NCBI GenBank assembly: GCA_002714465.1
Contig: PAXL01000036.1
Location: 120,323 to 184,322 of the forward strand
Direction of reading: 5' to 3'
DNA length: 64,000 nt
From: Gemmatimonadota bacterium
GTDB lineage: Bacteria; Latescibacterota; UBA2968
The notes beneath the pieces are model-generated. The model did no database searches and had not been told where the DNA came from. It worked only from the letters and a program-made list of their open reading frames with translations. Position numbers and translations under genes: made by a program. Positions 16,174 to 25,624 of the stretch are shown piece after piece. Each line of letters starts with the position of its first letter. Position 1 is the stretch's first letter.

Positions 16174-17580
16174 CTATCGCTTCGGTGTGAAGAGGTCTGT
16201 GGCGGTACCTTCGAATATCTCTGCAGATATTCCGACCGATTCTGACAGTGTTGGGTGGGGATGGATTGTGGCGGATAGATCCTCGACAACAGCGGCCATT
16301 TCGATGGCCAGCGTACCTTCCGCGATCAGTTCGCCCGCTCCCGGTCCTACGATGCCTACACCAAGGATTCGGTTCGAAACTGGTTCCACGATCAGCTTGG
16401 TCAGCCCATCGGATCTGCCGAGTGTCATGGCCCTTCCCGATGCCGCCCACGGAAACTTGGCGATCTCGACACGCTTTCCTTCCGCCTTTGCCTGTGTTTC
16501 CGTCAGACCCACCCACGCGACTTCCGGGTTTGTAAAGACGACCGCCGGGACAACCTTGTCGAAGGCGGTATCCGCGCCGGACAAGACTTCGGCCGCGATC
16601 TTGCCCTGATGAGTCGCCGTATGGGCAAGCCCTCCTCCGATCACGTCACCGATCGCAAAGATCCTCTCGTCAGCCGTCCGCTGCTGGTGGTCGGCTTCGA
16701 TGAAGCCTCGCTCATCGACGACCACCCCAGTGTTTTCTAGCCCAAGTGTTTCACTGTTTGGACGACGACCGATCGAGACAAGAATCTTCTGGTAGGACTG
16801 CTCGAAGAGTCCAGAGTCCCCATCCAGCGCGACCGTCACTTCGTCGATTCCGGCCTCGACCTTCCTGACAGCCGTGTTCAGGTGGATGTCTTGGAAGATC
16901 CTGGACAGACGCTTTTGAAGGGGCGTCACGAGATCGCGGTCCGCACCCGGAAGAAGCCCTTCTGTCATTTCGACGACAGTGACCTTACTCCCTAGTTCCG
17001 CATACACGAGTCCGAGCTCCAGACCGATATATCCTCCACCCACGACAAGCATCGACTTTGGGACGTCTTTAAGCGCGAGAGCCGTCGTCGAGTTCAGGAC
17101 ACGGTCCGAACCGACATCGAACAGCGGAATCGATGCCGGTCGAGAGCCCGTGGCGATGATTGCGTGGTCAAACTCGACGCTGTCGAACTCGCTGCTGCCC
17201 GTGATGATTGCACGGCGAGAGCTTCCGAAGGAAGCGCGCCCCTTGATATGCGTGACGTGGCGTTGCCGGGCTAAGCCTGCGAGGCCGCCGGTCAGCTTGT
17301 CGACAACGCCGTCTTTGAATGCCCGGATGCTGTCCAGGTCGATCTCGGGGGCGGCAAACTTGAGCCCGTGTGATTCGGCTTCCCGTGTTTCAGAGATAAT
17401 GGCTGCCAGATGCAGAAGAGCTTTGGACGGGATACAGCCGCGGATCAGACACGTACCACCTAGACGGTCATCGTCGTCGACGATTGTGACCTCCGTGCCG
17501 AGATCTGCCGCGCGGAAAGCGGCGGCGTATCCTCCCGGACCGCCACCGATGACGAGAAGTTGTGGTCGATTTGTAGGCAT
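16174..17580 (-). CDS. lpdA: Dihydrolipoamide dehydrogenase (E3)
   Basis: A 468-residue FAD disulfide oxidoreductase that reoxidises lipoyl groups of the pyruvate dehydrogenase complex. 'LLVIGGGPGGYAAA' is the FAD dinucleotide loop. The redox disulfide is C44-LIRG-C49 in 'GGTCLIRGCIPSKALL'. 'VVGGGYIGLELG' is the NAD-binding loop, 'IFAIGDVIGGGLAHTATHQG' is the second FAD site, and the C-terminal 'HPHPTLSE' provides the catalytic His-Glu. It is the third gene of the aceE-aceF-lpd operon and starts at ATG 17580. Confidence 0.96.
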   Translation of the reverse strand: MPTNRPQLLVIGGGPGGYAAAFRAADLGTEVTIVDDDDRLGGTCLIRGCIPSKALLHLAAIISETREAESHGLKFAAPEIDLDSIRAFKDGVVDKLTGGLAGLARQRHVTHIKGRASFGSSRRAIITGSSEFDSVEFDHAIIATGSRPASIPLFDVGSDRVLNSTTALALKDVPKSMLVVGGGYIGLELGLVYAELGSKVTVVEMTEGLLPGADRDLVTPLQKRLSRIFQDIHLNTAVRKVEAGIDEVTVALDGDSGLFEQSYQKILVSIGRRPNSETLGLENTGVVVDERGFIEADHQQRTADERIFAIGDVIGGGLAHTATHQGKIAAEVLSGADTAFDKVVPAVVFTNPEVAWVGLTETQAKAEGKRVEIAKFPWAASGRAMTLGRSDGLTKLIVEPVSNRILGVGIVGPGAGELIAEGTLAIEMAAVVEDLSATIHPHPTLSESVGISAEIFEGTATDLFTPKR

Positions 17581-17600
17581 AGTCTCGAAAGCAGTGGAGG

Positions 17601-17636
17601 GTCAGAGGGGCAGGTGGTGTCCTCTGCCCCTCTGAC
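17601..17636 (-). promoter_or_regulatory. Intercistronic hairpin between aceF and lpd
   Basis: A perfect 13-bp inverted repeat (GTCAGAGGGGCAG / CTGCCCCTCTGAC, loop 10 nt) fills most of the 58-base gap between the aceF stop and the lpd start. No T-run follows it on the minus strand, so it is more likely an mRNA-processing, stabilising or partial-attenuation element than a terminator. Confidence 0.6.
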
Positions 17637-17638
17637 GC

Positions 17639-18982
17639 CTATCCGCCTAGAAGCATGTGTTCAGGGTTCTGGATGGACTCGATGAGCTTGTTGATGAATC
17701 GGACACCGTCCGCACCGTCGATGACCCGGTGATCGTATGACAGACAGAGAGGCATCATCAGCCGGGGCTCGATACGCCCGTCGACGATGACCGCCTCTTC
17801 GCGACCCTGACCGATCCCGAGGATCGCGACTTCAGGATGATTCACGATCGGTGTGAAGGATGCGCCGCCCAGACTGCCGAGGTTCGTTATGGAGAACGTG
17901 CCGCCTTGGAGCTCATCGGGGGCGACACGATTTTTTCGTGTGCGGTCTCCCAGTTCACGGAGCTCGGCTGCCAGTTCGTAGATGTTCTTGTGATCGACAT
18001 TCTTGATCACGGGGACGAGCAGGCCACGCTCGGTATCCACGGCTATCCCGAGGTTGATGTAGCGCTTGAGTATGATTTCGTTCGCCGACGGATCGATGCT
18101 GGCGTTGAATTGAGGGAACGTCTTGAGTGCGGAAATGATGGCCTTAAGGACCAGTACAGTGGGTGTAAGCTTTGCTCCACGGGCCTCGGCGGCCGCCTTG
18201 TTTCTCTGTCTGAAAGCCTCGAGTGCGGTGGCGTCGGCCGATCCGAACTGTGTGACGTGCGGGATCTGATTCCAAGCAGCCGACAGGTTCTGCGCGATGA
18301 CCTGCCTGATCTTGGGCATGGAATGCCGCTCGATCGGGCCCCATTTGCTGAAGTCCGGAAGAGGCGGCGTAGCCGCCACCGATGCAGTCGTGACGCCACC
18401 TGTAAGTGCACCCTTCACGTGTTCCTGCACATCCTCACGTACTATGCGGCCGCCGGGTCCCGTTCCCTTCACCGTCTGGAGATCGACCCCCAGTTCTCGC
18501 GCAAAACGACGAGTTGCTGGTGCGGCGGGGACGGATCCGGGCTTTATTGCAGGTGGGGGAGAGGCCGACGGCGCAGGAGAAGGTGGTTCCTGGGCAGCAG
18601 AGCTGGGCTCCTTCTGTTTGGTTTCTGGTTCCTCCTCCACTTCGACGGCTTCGGCAGCCACTTCTTCCACTTGCGTCTCAGGGGCTGGCTCGGGCCCTGA
18701 GGCGGCAGCCGCTTCCTCCTCTGATGGAGCAGGTACAGCTTCGCCATTTTCCTCGATCATCACGAGGACAGCCCCTGGTGGGATCGAATCCCCGGCGCCG
18801 ACGTTGATCGAGACGACGGTACCGGCGAACTCGGATGGCACTTCGATCAGCGCCTTGTCCGTTTCGAGTTCGATGATGCCTTGATCGACCTCGACCTGAT
18901 CTCCGACAGAGACGAGCACCGAGACGACATCACCCGACTCCACGCCCTCCCCGAGATCAGGCAGCTTGAATTCTTTTGCCAC
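17639..18982 (-). CDS. aceF: Pyruvate dehydrogenase E2, dihydrolipoamide acetyltransferase
   Basis: A 447-residue E2 core protein. Residues 1-75 are a single lipoyl domain with the lipoylated lysine K43 in 'ELETDKALIEVPS'. An Ala/Pro/Glu-rich linker follows (about 80-150), then the peripheral-subunit-binding domain near 152-190 ('TRRFARELGVDLQTVKGTGPGGRIVREDV'). The catalytic acetyltransferase domain ends with 'LSYDHRVIDGADGVRF', containing the active-site His. The start is GTG 18982, with a GGAGG ribosome site. It carries one lipoyl domain rather than the three of E. coli. It lies between E1 and E3 genes in an operon. Confidence 0.95.
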   Translation of the reverse strand: MAKEFKLPDLGEGVESGDVVSVLVSVGDQVEVDQGIIELETDKALIEVPSEFAGTVVSINVGAGDSIPPGAVLVMIEENGEAVPAPSEEEAAAASGPEPAPETQVEEVAAEAVEVEEEPETKQKEPSSAAQEPPSPAPSASPPPAIKPGSVPAAPATRRFARELGVDLQTVKGTGPGGRIVREDVQEHVKGALTGGVTTASVAATPPLPDFSKWGPIERHSMPKIRQVIAQNLSAAWNQIPHVTQFGSADATALEAFRQRNKAAAEARGAKLTPTVLVLKAIISALKTFPQFNASIDPSANEIILKRYINLGIAVDTERGLLVPVIKNVDHKNIYELAAELRELGDRTRKNRVAPDELQGGTFSITNLGSLGGASFTPIVNHPEVAILGIGQGREEAVIVDGRIEPRLMMPLCLSYDHRVIDGADGVRFINKLIESIQNPEHMLLGG

Positions 18983-19003
18983 TGTTACCTCCCAGACCCA
19001 TCG

Positions 19004-21724
19004 CTACTCTGCGGGTTTGAATTCTCTCTGAATGACGGGACCCGCCGACATGGGGTTGGCCTTCTCTGCATCGATCCCTAGCTCATCGATCGCCTTCTGT
19101 ACTGTCTCTCGCTTGACCTTCCCCTGTTTTGACAGAGCGTAAAGCGTGCCGACAGCGATCGATTCTGCGTCGACTTCGAAGTGTCTTCTGAGGGCCTGTC
19201 GTGAATCGGAACGTCCGAAACCATCGGTCCCCATTGAGAACAGATCGTCCGGGACCCACGGACGAATCATGTCTGGCAGCACCTTCATGTAGTCCGAAGC
19301 TGCGATCACCGGGCCCTCGGTTTTCTCAAGGACCTTAGTGATGTAAGGTTTCCTCTGGCGCTTCGTCGGATGCAGCATGTTCCAGCGCTCGCAGTCGAGG
19401 GCGTCCTGTCGAAGCTCTTTGTAGCTCGTGACGCTCCATACGTCGCCGGAGACGTTGTAGCGATCGGCCAGGATCTCCTGTGCTCGCAGAACTTGTTTGA
19501 GGATCGCCGCGCTTCCGAAGAGTTGGACTCTGTGTGCACCCTTCTTCCGATCGCCATCCGTTAACTTGTAGATGCCGCGGATGATGCCTTCTTGGCTGCC
19601 TTCGGGCATCTCCGACATCTCATAGTTTTCGTTGCCAAGTGTCATGTAGTAGAAGCAGTCTTCCTGCTCCTGATACATCCTCCGGATGCCGTCTTGGATA
19701 ATGACCGCGATCTCGTAGGCATAGGCCGGATCGTAGGCGTGGATTGTCGGGACGGTGCTCGCGAGGACGTGGCTGTGACCGTCCTGATGCTGTAGTCCTT
19801 CGCCGTTGAGGGTGGTTCGGCCTGCGGTACCGCCTAGGAGGAAACCCTTACAGCGTGTGTCGGCCGCGGCCCAGATCAGGTCTCCGATGCGCTGGAACCC
19901 GAACATCGAGTAGTAGATGAAGAATGGGATCGTGTTGACCCCGTGGGCGGCGTATGCCGTACCTGCAGCGAGGAAAGAGGACATCGCGCCTGCTTCGTTG
20001 ATACCTTCTTCCAGCAACTGACCGTCCTTCGCTTCGCGGTAGTACGCGATGTTTCCGGCGTCGACGGGCTCATAGATCTGGCCGACGTGAGAGTAGATCC
20101 CGATCTGCCTGAAGAACGGGTCCATTCCAAATGTGCGAGCCTCGTCGGGGATGATCGGGACCAGCAAGTTGCCGACGTCCTTGTTCCGTACGAGCCGCCC
20201 GAACATCCTCGCGAAAGCCATCGTCGTCGACAGTTCACGGCCTCCCGAACCCTTAAGAAACTCGTCGAACTCGGAAAGTGGTGGCGCGTTCAGCGGCTCA
20301 GCAAGGATCTGACGATGCGGCACGTAGCCACCGAGCGACTCCCGATGCTCTCGCAAATATATGTTCTCAGGACTGTCGCTTGGCGGTCTGTAGAAGGGAA
20401 CGTCTGCTTGCAGCTGCTCGTCGGTGATCGGAATATCGAACCGGGTCCTGAAGTCTCGAAGCTCAGCCTCGTTCAGCTCGTGCTGTTGGTGAGTTGTGTT
20501 GCGACCCTCACCTGTTTCGCCCAGACCATAGCCCTTGATGGTTTTTGCGAGAATGACCGTCGGTTGTCCCTCGTGCTCGACGGCTGCCTTGTACGCGGCG
20601 TAGACCTTCTCTGGATCGTGACCGCCGCGGCGGAGCCTGCGCAGTTCGTCATCCGACAGGGTCTTGACCATATCGACCAAGCGGGGGTCGGCGCCGAAGA
20701 AGTTCTCCCGAATATACTCTCCGGATTCTACGGAGTACTTCTGATACTGTCCGTCGACGGTCTCGCTCATTCGCTCTACCAGCACTCCGTCCTTGTCCTT
20801 AGCGAGGATGGGATCCCAGTCCGCTCCCCAGATAACCTTGATGACGTTCCAGCCGGCACCCCGGAAGGCTCGTTCGAGTTCCTGGATGATCTTGCCGTTC
20901 CCGCGGACAGGACCGTCGAGTCGCTGCAGGTTACAGTTGATTACGAAGATCAGGTTGTCCAGCTTCTCGCGTGCGGCAAGAGTGATCGCACCCAGGGACT
21001 CAGGCTCATCCGTCTCGCCATCTCCCATGAAGACCCATACGTGCGAGTCGTTTGTCGAGGCAAGGTCCCGATCTTCGAGATACCGGTTGAACCTCGCCTG
21101 GTAGATGCCACTGATTGGGGCGAGGCCCATCGATACCGATGGGTATTCCCAGAAGTTCGGCTGCAGCCACGGATGGGGATATGAGGACAGACCACCTGGA
21201 CGCTGCAACTCCTGCCTATAGTTGGTCAGGTGCTCGGCATCCAGTCGACCTTCGACAAAGGCGCGAGAGTACATGCCGGGGGCCGCGTGACCCTGGAAGA
21301 AGACCTGATCCCCGGGGCCATTTCCGTTCTTTCCGCGGAGGAAATGGTTCTGAGCGACTTCAAAAAGTGTTGCGGAGGATCCGAAAGTCGAAATGTGTCC
21401 GCCAAGACTCGGGTCTTGATGGTTCGCGCGAACCACCATGGCCATCGCGTTCCATCGAACGATGCTCTTGATACGGCGCTCGATCTCGCGATCACCCGGG
21501 TAGGGTGGCTGCTCTTCGACTGGAATTGTGTTGACGTAGGGCGTGTTCGCGTTGAACGGAATCTCGACCTTTGTCCGTAGCGCGTGGTCCTCAAGTCTTT
21601 CGAGCAGGTAGCGGACTCGGTCGGGACCGTGCTTCAGGAGGGTGTAATCGAGAGATTCGAGCCACTCGTGGGTCTCCTCGGGATCGACATCAAGCGGCTG
21701 ATTGCGGATGTTGCTGTCGGACAT
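19004..21724 (-). CDS. aceE: Pyruvate dehydrogenase E1, homodimeric type
   Basis: A 906-residue thiamine-diphosphate enzyme of the AceE type, which decarboxylates pyruvate and acetylates E2. 'HISTFGSSATLFEVAQNHFLRG' and 'FFQGHAAPGMYSRAF' are N-terminal active-site segments, 'VFMGDGETDEPES' with downstream 'INCNLQRLDGPVRGN' is the ThDP/Mg motif, and 'GTAGRTTLNGEGLQHQDGHSH' is typical of the E. coli-like E1. It is the first gene of the minus-strand PDH operon; a well-formed promoter and a dyad lie directly upstream. Confidence 0.96.
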   Translation of the reverse strand: MSDSNIRNQPLDVDPEETHEWLESLDYTLLKHGPDRVRYLLERLEDHALRTKVEIPFNANTPYVNTIPVEEQPPYPGDREIERRIKSIVRWNAMAMVVRANHQDPSLGGHISTFGSSATLFEVAQNHFLRGKNGNGPGDQVFFQGHAAPGMYSRAFVEGRLDAEHLTNYRQELQRPGGLSSYPHPWLQPNFWEYPSVSMGLAPISGIYQARFNRYLEDRDLASTNDSHVWVFMGDGETDEPESLGAITLAAREKLDNLIFVINCNLQRLDGPVRGNGKIIQELERAFRGAGWNVIKVIWGADWDPILAKDKDGVLVERMSETVDGQYQKYSVESGEYIRENFFGADPRLVDMVKTLSDDELRRLRRGGHDPEKVYAAYKAAVEHEGQPTVILAKTIKGYGLGETGEGRNTTHQQHELNEAELRDFRTRFDIPITDEQLQADVPFYRPPSDSPENIYLREHRESLGGYVPHRQILAEPLNAPPLSEFDEFLKGSGGRELSTTMAFARMFGRLVRNKDVGNLLVPIIPDEARTFGMDPFFRQIGIYSHVGQIYEPVDAGNIAYYREAKDGQLLEEGINEAGAMSSFLAAGTAYAAHGVNTIPFFIYYSMFGFQRIGDLIWAAADTRCKGFLLGGTAGRTTLNGEGLQHQDGHSHVLASTVPTIHAYDPAYAYEIAVIIQDGIRRMYQEQEDCFYYMTLGNENYEMSEMPEGSQEGIIRGIYKLTDGDRKKGAHRVQLFGSAAILKQVLRAQEILADRYNVSGDVWSVTSYKELRQDALDCERWNMLHPTKRQRKPYITKVLEKTEGPVIAASDYMKVLPDMIRPWVPDDLFSMGTDGFGRSDSRQALRRHFEVDAESIAVGTLYALSKQGKVKRETVQKAIDELGIDAEKANPMSAGPVIQREFKPAE

Positions 21725-21787
21725 TCCTGAACCTGTGCGGGATGGATTCCGTTTTCTTGGTTAAACACTTCGAACCGCACTCTGTTG

Positions 21788-21802
21788 GGCGGTTTTACCG
21801 CC
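21788..21802 (-). promoter_or_regulatory. Candidate operator GGCGGT-TTT-ACCGCC at the aceE transcription start
   Basis: A perfect 6-bp dyad with a 3-base spacer sits 5 bases downstream of the predicted -10 hexamer, so it would cover the start of transcription. Half-sites of the same sequence occur upstream of the PFOR genes (25625-25634, 25657-25663), between the FAH gene and the 99-aa gene (26888-26899) and before the DUF1800 gene (50509-50516). A repressor site for pyruvate metabolism is the simplest reading; a 5'-UTR hairpin is the alternative. Confidence 0.5.
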
Positions 21803-21806
21803 GGAA

Positions 21807-21835
21807 AATTTACTGGCTGGACCTGTAAAAGTCAA
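21807..21835 (-). promoter_or_regulatory. Sigma70-type promoter of the aceE-aceF-lpd operon
   Basis: Read on the minus strand, TTGACT (21830-21835) is followed by exactly 17 bases and TAAATT (21807-21812). This is about 83 bases upstream of the aceE start codon. It lies between the PFOR terminator and aceE, which fits a separate PDH transcript. Confidence 0.6.
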
Positions 21836-21916
21836 ATGTCGCCTGATTAATCTGAGGGAAAGTATAAGTAAAACTGAAGAATTGGCCAATCCTAAGAGGT
21901 CGTCCCTCGCATAGAA

Positions 21917-21948
21917 ACGGGCCCCCGAGTCTGAACTCGAGGGCCCGT
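21917..21948 (-). terminator. Rho-independent terminator of the PFOR operon
   Basis: ACGGGCCC(C)CGAGT pairs with ACTCG(A)GGGCCCGT, 13 of 14 pairs, with a CTGA loop. On the minus strand it is followed by TTTCTAT, and it begins 22 bases after the stop of the PFOR beta gene. Confidence 0.8.
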
Positions 21949-21969
21949 AATTCGTTTCCTATAAGAAGG

Positions 21970-23535
21970 TTAGATGATTCCAGCCATCTCCTGAAGCATT
22001 CGCCAGTTCTCCAGACGGTCCTGCTGGGCGGTCAGAAGCGTGTCTGACGGATTCCCTTCCGCGTCGAAGTGCTTCGCGAAGCGTCCTTCGGACCTGGCGA
22101 AGTTGATGAAGTCGACCGTTTCGCCTGTCTTGCGGATCGTATACCAGTCGTCGTTGACGGCAGGGTTGCCGCGCAGGCTCAGTCGATCCTTTATCCTCTC
22201 GCCCTCTCGCGGGTCGTAGATGAAGATCGGGAAGGCTCGTGACTCCATCGCCAGCTTTGCTTGGGCGCCTGCCATATGGTCGGCGACACCGTGCTCTGGC
22301 TGACAGGTAGTGAAGACGGTGATCACCGACGGCCCATCATACTCGTTCGCAGCCATTACCGCCTTGTAGAAGTGGTTCGGGAGCGAACAGATAGTCTGAG
22401 CGACGAAGACGTCGGGGTGCATCATGCAGATCTGACCCAACTCTTTACGACGCTCCGACTTGCCTTCGATCGCCGATCCGTGGTAGGACATCTTTGTGGC
22501 CTGACCCATGTAGGTCGAGGTCGACGCCTGTCCACCCGTGTTCGAGTAGACCTGCGTGTCCAGAACGAGCACGTTGATGTTCATGCCGGACATTAGCATG
22601 CGTGAGAGCGCTTGGAAGCCGATGTCTAGCATTGCGCCGTCGCCGCCGAGGACCCAGAGCTTCTTGTCCTGCCAGCCCATCTGGTCCCAGCGTGCCCGGA
22701 CTCCCATCGCATCCGTCGGGCCGTTTTCGAAGAGCGAGTTGGTCCAGGGGATTGTGTAGGGGTTGTAAGGGTAAGTCGACGTGTATACGGTGTTGCAGCC
22801 GGTCGAGGCGACCATGCCGACTTTGTCTTCACCGTACTTGAAGCCTGTAGCGGCAAGCATCATCCGGATGGCAGTGGCTTCGCCGCAGCCCATGCAGGAT
22901 CCTGCTCCGCCGACATACAGGTTTGACCGGTAGGTCAGCATCATGTCCTGAACAGACTTCTCGATCAGGTAGTCCGGCGGAGATTCGGGAAGATTCAGGT
23001 AGAAGTCCCACCATTCGCGGTACTCCTGAAGGTTCTCCTCGGTCTTCCCGATCATCTTGAGCGCGTCTTTGTCGCCGCAAACCTCCACGCATTCGGCACA
23101 ACCCTTGCACTTTGTCGGATCGATGAAAATCCCGAAGTAGGCACCATCCTGTCCTTTTTTCTCGAAGTTTTTGAAGTACTTCGATGTTTCGGCGAATTGC
23201 TCGCGCAGCCGCTCCTGCTTCTCGGGGTCGGTCTCCTTCGCGAGTTCCGCCTCGAGTTCCTCTTTTGTCGAGATCTTACCGAGAATCGCCGTGTCTGGAC
23301 ACTCCGTGACGCAGTCCATGCAGCCGACGCAGTTCTCGGTGATGAATTCCGGGATCTCCGGTGCGATGTAGCTGAAATCACGGAGGATTCCGCTACCGGG
23401 TGCGCAAAGACTGCGCGCGACACCGACATCAGCGGGCAGGCCTTTCTCGGCCGTTCCGTTGTTGTAAGCACCGACGATGCGCTCATTGAAGTCTTCGATG
23501 TCAAGCAGGTCGTTGTTCATTGTAGTCGAAACCAT
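21970..23535 (-). CDS. Pyruvate:ferredoxin oxidoreductase, beta subunit fused to ferredoxin domain
   Basis: A 521-residue protein. The N-terminal part (about 65-165) carries two 4Fe-4S clusters: 'CVGCMDCVTECP' and 'CKGCAECVEVC'. The C-terminal part binds thiamine diphosphate: 'CMGCGEATAIRM', 'GDGAMLDIGFQALSR' and 'DTQVYSNTGGQAS', the last being typical of PFOR beta chains and not of PDH. With the upstream alpha/gamma chain it would oxidise pyruvate to acetyl-CoA and reduce ferredoxin, an oxygen-sensitive reaction. It is cotranscribed with that chain (38-base gap) and followed by a terminator. A different 2-oxoacid substrate cannot be excluded. Confidence 0.92.
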   Translation of the reverse strand: MVSTTMNNDLLDIEDFNERIVGAYNNGTAEKGLPADVGVARSLCAPGSGILRDFSYIAPEIPEFITENCVGCMDCVTECPDTAILGKISTKEELEAELAKETDPEKQERLREQFAETSKYFKNFEKKGQDGAYFGIFIDPTKCKGCAECVEVCGDKDALKMIGKTEENLQEYREWWDFYLNLPESPPDYLIEKSVQDMMLTYRSNLYVGGAGSCMGCGEATAIRMMLAATGFKYGEDKVGMVASTGCNTVYTSTYPYNPYTIPWTNSLFENGPTDAMGVRARWDQMGWQDKKLWVLGGDGAMLDIGFQALSRMLMSGMNINVLVLDTQVYSNTGGQASTSTYMGQATKMSYHGSAIEGKSERRKELGQICMMHPDVFVAQTICSLPNHFYKAVMAANEYDGPSVITVFTTCQPEHGVADHMAGAQAKLAMESRAFPIFIYDPREGERIKDRLSLRGNPAVNDDWYTIRKTGETVDFINFARSEGRFAKHFDAEGNPSDTLLTAQQDRLENWRMLQEMAGII

Positions 23536-23573
23536 AGCGGTCGATCTCCGTTCCTGTTTGAGGTGGGTTCTGG

Positions 23574-25595
23574 CTAGCAGCCTACTGATACGGCCCCAGC
23601 CGGGAGACCGTCCGATTCTTGATCGATCGTGCTCTCGATGAGATCGCGCGGGACTTCGAAGACTTCGTCGTAGCCGCGACGGATCGTCTTCAGGTTCGAT
23701 TCGACCACATCTTCACCCTTGCTTCCCCAGTACTTGCGGACCGCTTCTTCTACCTTGACGAACAACTCGTCGTCCGACAGGTCGAGGTCACGCTGGAAGG
23801 GTGTGTGTCTGAGGAAGATTCCGAGCAAGACTATGCCTTGGAACCGTTGCTCGAGGTCCGGTGTGGGGGCCTCTTCACGCGCGATCCTGACGGCGTTGAG
23901 TGCGAGCGGCTTGATGTTCCGCTCACGGATTGTCTTTTTTGCCCAGCCGGGGACGTGGTCCCAGACACCCGCAGAGTCGGGTTGATTGCTCTGGATGAAG
24001 ATCATACCGCCGTCAGAGACACCGGCGAGCGGGTTCCCCGTGTTAAATGCATTCACGTCGTTCAGAGGTACGAAGTCGACGCGTTCAAGCTCCGAATGTG
24101 TACGGATCGACTCGTTTGCCGCGGTGAGGTAGTAGGTGGTCGGCAGGCCCTTCTTCTCGGAACCGTACTTGGGGTAGGCCTGGACCTGTAAGCCCAGGTT
24201 CGCGAGAAGCGTGGCGATGACTTTGTTTGTCGTGACGGATCCGTATCCACCGATCGAGTGTCCGCGCATGGCGAATTCTCCCGGAGTCCGTTCCTCGGGG
24301 TCGTCCTCTCGCTCGATTGCAAGCGGATGGTCGATACCGATGGCAAAAAGACGCTTACCCTGATCGCCGTCCTGCATGTTCCTGACAGTGGCGATGAAGT
24401 CACCCGCGCGGACGTCTCGGCTTCCGAGTCCCGCGATACCCGAGAATATCGTCGGGATCGACTCGATTTCCGGGTAGTTCTCGGTTCCTGCCGCCGCGTC
24501 TGCGAAGGCCGACTTGACCTCCATCGTCAGCGGGTTGGACTGCCCAAGCGGATTGTCCATCCTCTCGAGTACGGCGATCGCCTTGGCGTGCTTGAGCGCT
24601 GCGACCAGTTCTACGCCCGGGAAGGGTCTGAAGGAGGTGATGTGCAGGGCACCGACCTTGAGGCCCTCGTTCTTTCGCATGTGGTCGACGGCTACCATCG
24701 CCGTTTCCATCATGCTGCCCATACCGACGATCACGTAGTCCGCGTCCTCGGTGTTGTAGCAATCGATCAGGCCGTAGTGGCGGCCTGTCAGCTTCTCGAA
24801 CTCGATCATCGTCTCACCCAGGATGTCCGGCACGGCATCATAGAAGTAGCGTTGGGCTACCTTACCTTTCATGTAGCTGTCCTGGTTCTGGACGACTCCG
24901 CTCATCACCGGGTTTGCAGTGTCCATGAGGTTGACGATCTTGTCTTCAGCCTTGCCCACATACAGCTTCATCATTTCTGGCTCGATTGCCATAACGTTCT
25001 GGACGGTGTGCGTGGTCAGGAACCCGTCCTGGATGCACATGAACGGTGTTTTGGAATCCTCTGCGGCCCGTCTCGAGATGAGCGATAGGTCCATGACCTC
25101 CTGAGTGTTCCTTGCGAAGAGCATTCCCCAGCCGACGTCCGCGACAGCCATCACGTCGTCGTGTCCTGCGTGGACGTTCAGGGACTGAGAGGTCAGGGCG
25201 CGGGCCCCGATGTGGAATACGGCGGGCAGACGCTTACCCGAGATCGTGTAGAGCACCTCTTTCATCAGGACGAGGCCCTGACCGGAGGTGAAGTTCGTGA
25301 CCCGCCCACCGGCTGCTGCGAAACCTTCGGCAGCGGACGCGGAGCTGTGCTCGGACTCGGGTTCGAGGAAGATGAGGGTGTCATCCCAAAGGTTCTTGGC
25401 CCCGTTTGCTACGAACGAGCTGTATTTCTCTCCCAGGATCGAGGAGGATGTGATCGGGTATGCGCAGGCTGCCTGGCTGATGGCTTTTTCTACCCAAATG
25501 GCCGCGTCACCGCCGTCACCCACGTTCGGAATCCCGGGAAACGGTACATTGACGGGTTGTTCTTCATAGCCACTGGTCTGTATTGCTTGCGCCAT
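23574..25595 (-). CDS. Pyruvate:ferredoxin oxidoreductase, alpha-gamma fused subunit
   Basis: About 673 residues. The first two thirds are the PFOR pyrimidine-binding domain and domain II: 'AYPITSSSILGEKYSSFVANG', 'EPESEHSSASAAEGFAAAGGRVTNFTSGQGL', and 'GALHITSFRPFPGVELVAALKHAKAIAVLERMD'. The last third is the gamma domain: 'MRGHSIGGYGSVTTNKVIATLLANLG' and 'YGSEKKGLPTTYYLTAA'. It is the partner of the downstream beta/ferredoxin chain. ATG 25595 is preferred for its AGGGG ribosome site; a GTG two codons upstream is possible. Confidence 0.92.
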   Translation of the reverse strand: MAQAIQTSGYEEQPVNVPFPGIPNVGDGGDAAIWVEKAISQAACAYPITSSSILGEKYSSFVANGAKNLWDDTLIFLEPESEHSSASAAEGFAAAGGRVTNFTSGQGLVLMKEVLYTISGKRLPAVFHIGARALTSQSLNVHAGHDDVMAVADVGWGMLFARNTQEVMDLSLISRRAAEDSKTPFMCIQDGFLTTHTVQNVMAIEPEMMKLYVGKAEDKIVNLMDTANPVMSGVVQNQDSYMKGKVAQRYFYDAVPDILGETMIEFEKLTGRHYGLIDCYNTEDADYVIVGMGSMMETAMVAVDHMRKNEGLKVGALHITSFRPFPGVELVAALKHAKAIAVLERMDNPLGQSNPLTMEVKSAFADAAAGTENYPEIESIPTIFSGIAGLGSRDVRAGDFIATVRNMQDGDQGKRLFAIGIDHPLAIEREDDPEERTPGEFAMRGHSIGGYGSVTTNKVIATLLANLGLQVQAYPKYGSEKKGLPTTYYLTAANESIRTHSELERVDFVPLNDVNAFNTGNPLAGVSDGGMIFIQSNQPDSAGVWDHVPGWAKKTIRERNIKPLALNAVRIAREEAPTPDLEQRFQGIVLLGIFLRHTPFQRDLDLSDDELFVKVEEAVRKYWGSKGEDVVESNLKTIRRGYDEVFEVPRDLIESTIDQESDGLPAGAVSVGC

Positions 25596-25624
25596 TTTCA
25601 CCCCTTTCCTGCGTGGCGACTCGC

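Noticed and set aside
21760..21790. A GGTTCGAAG tract on the minus strand resembling a tRNA T-loop
   Set aside because: No acceptor stem, anticodon stem or D-loop can be folded around it; it lies in the aceE leader.
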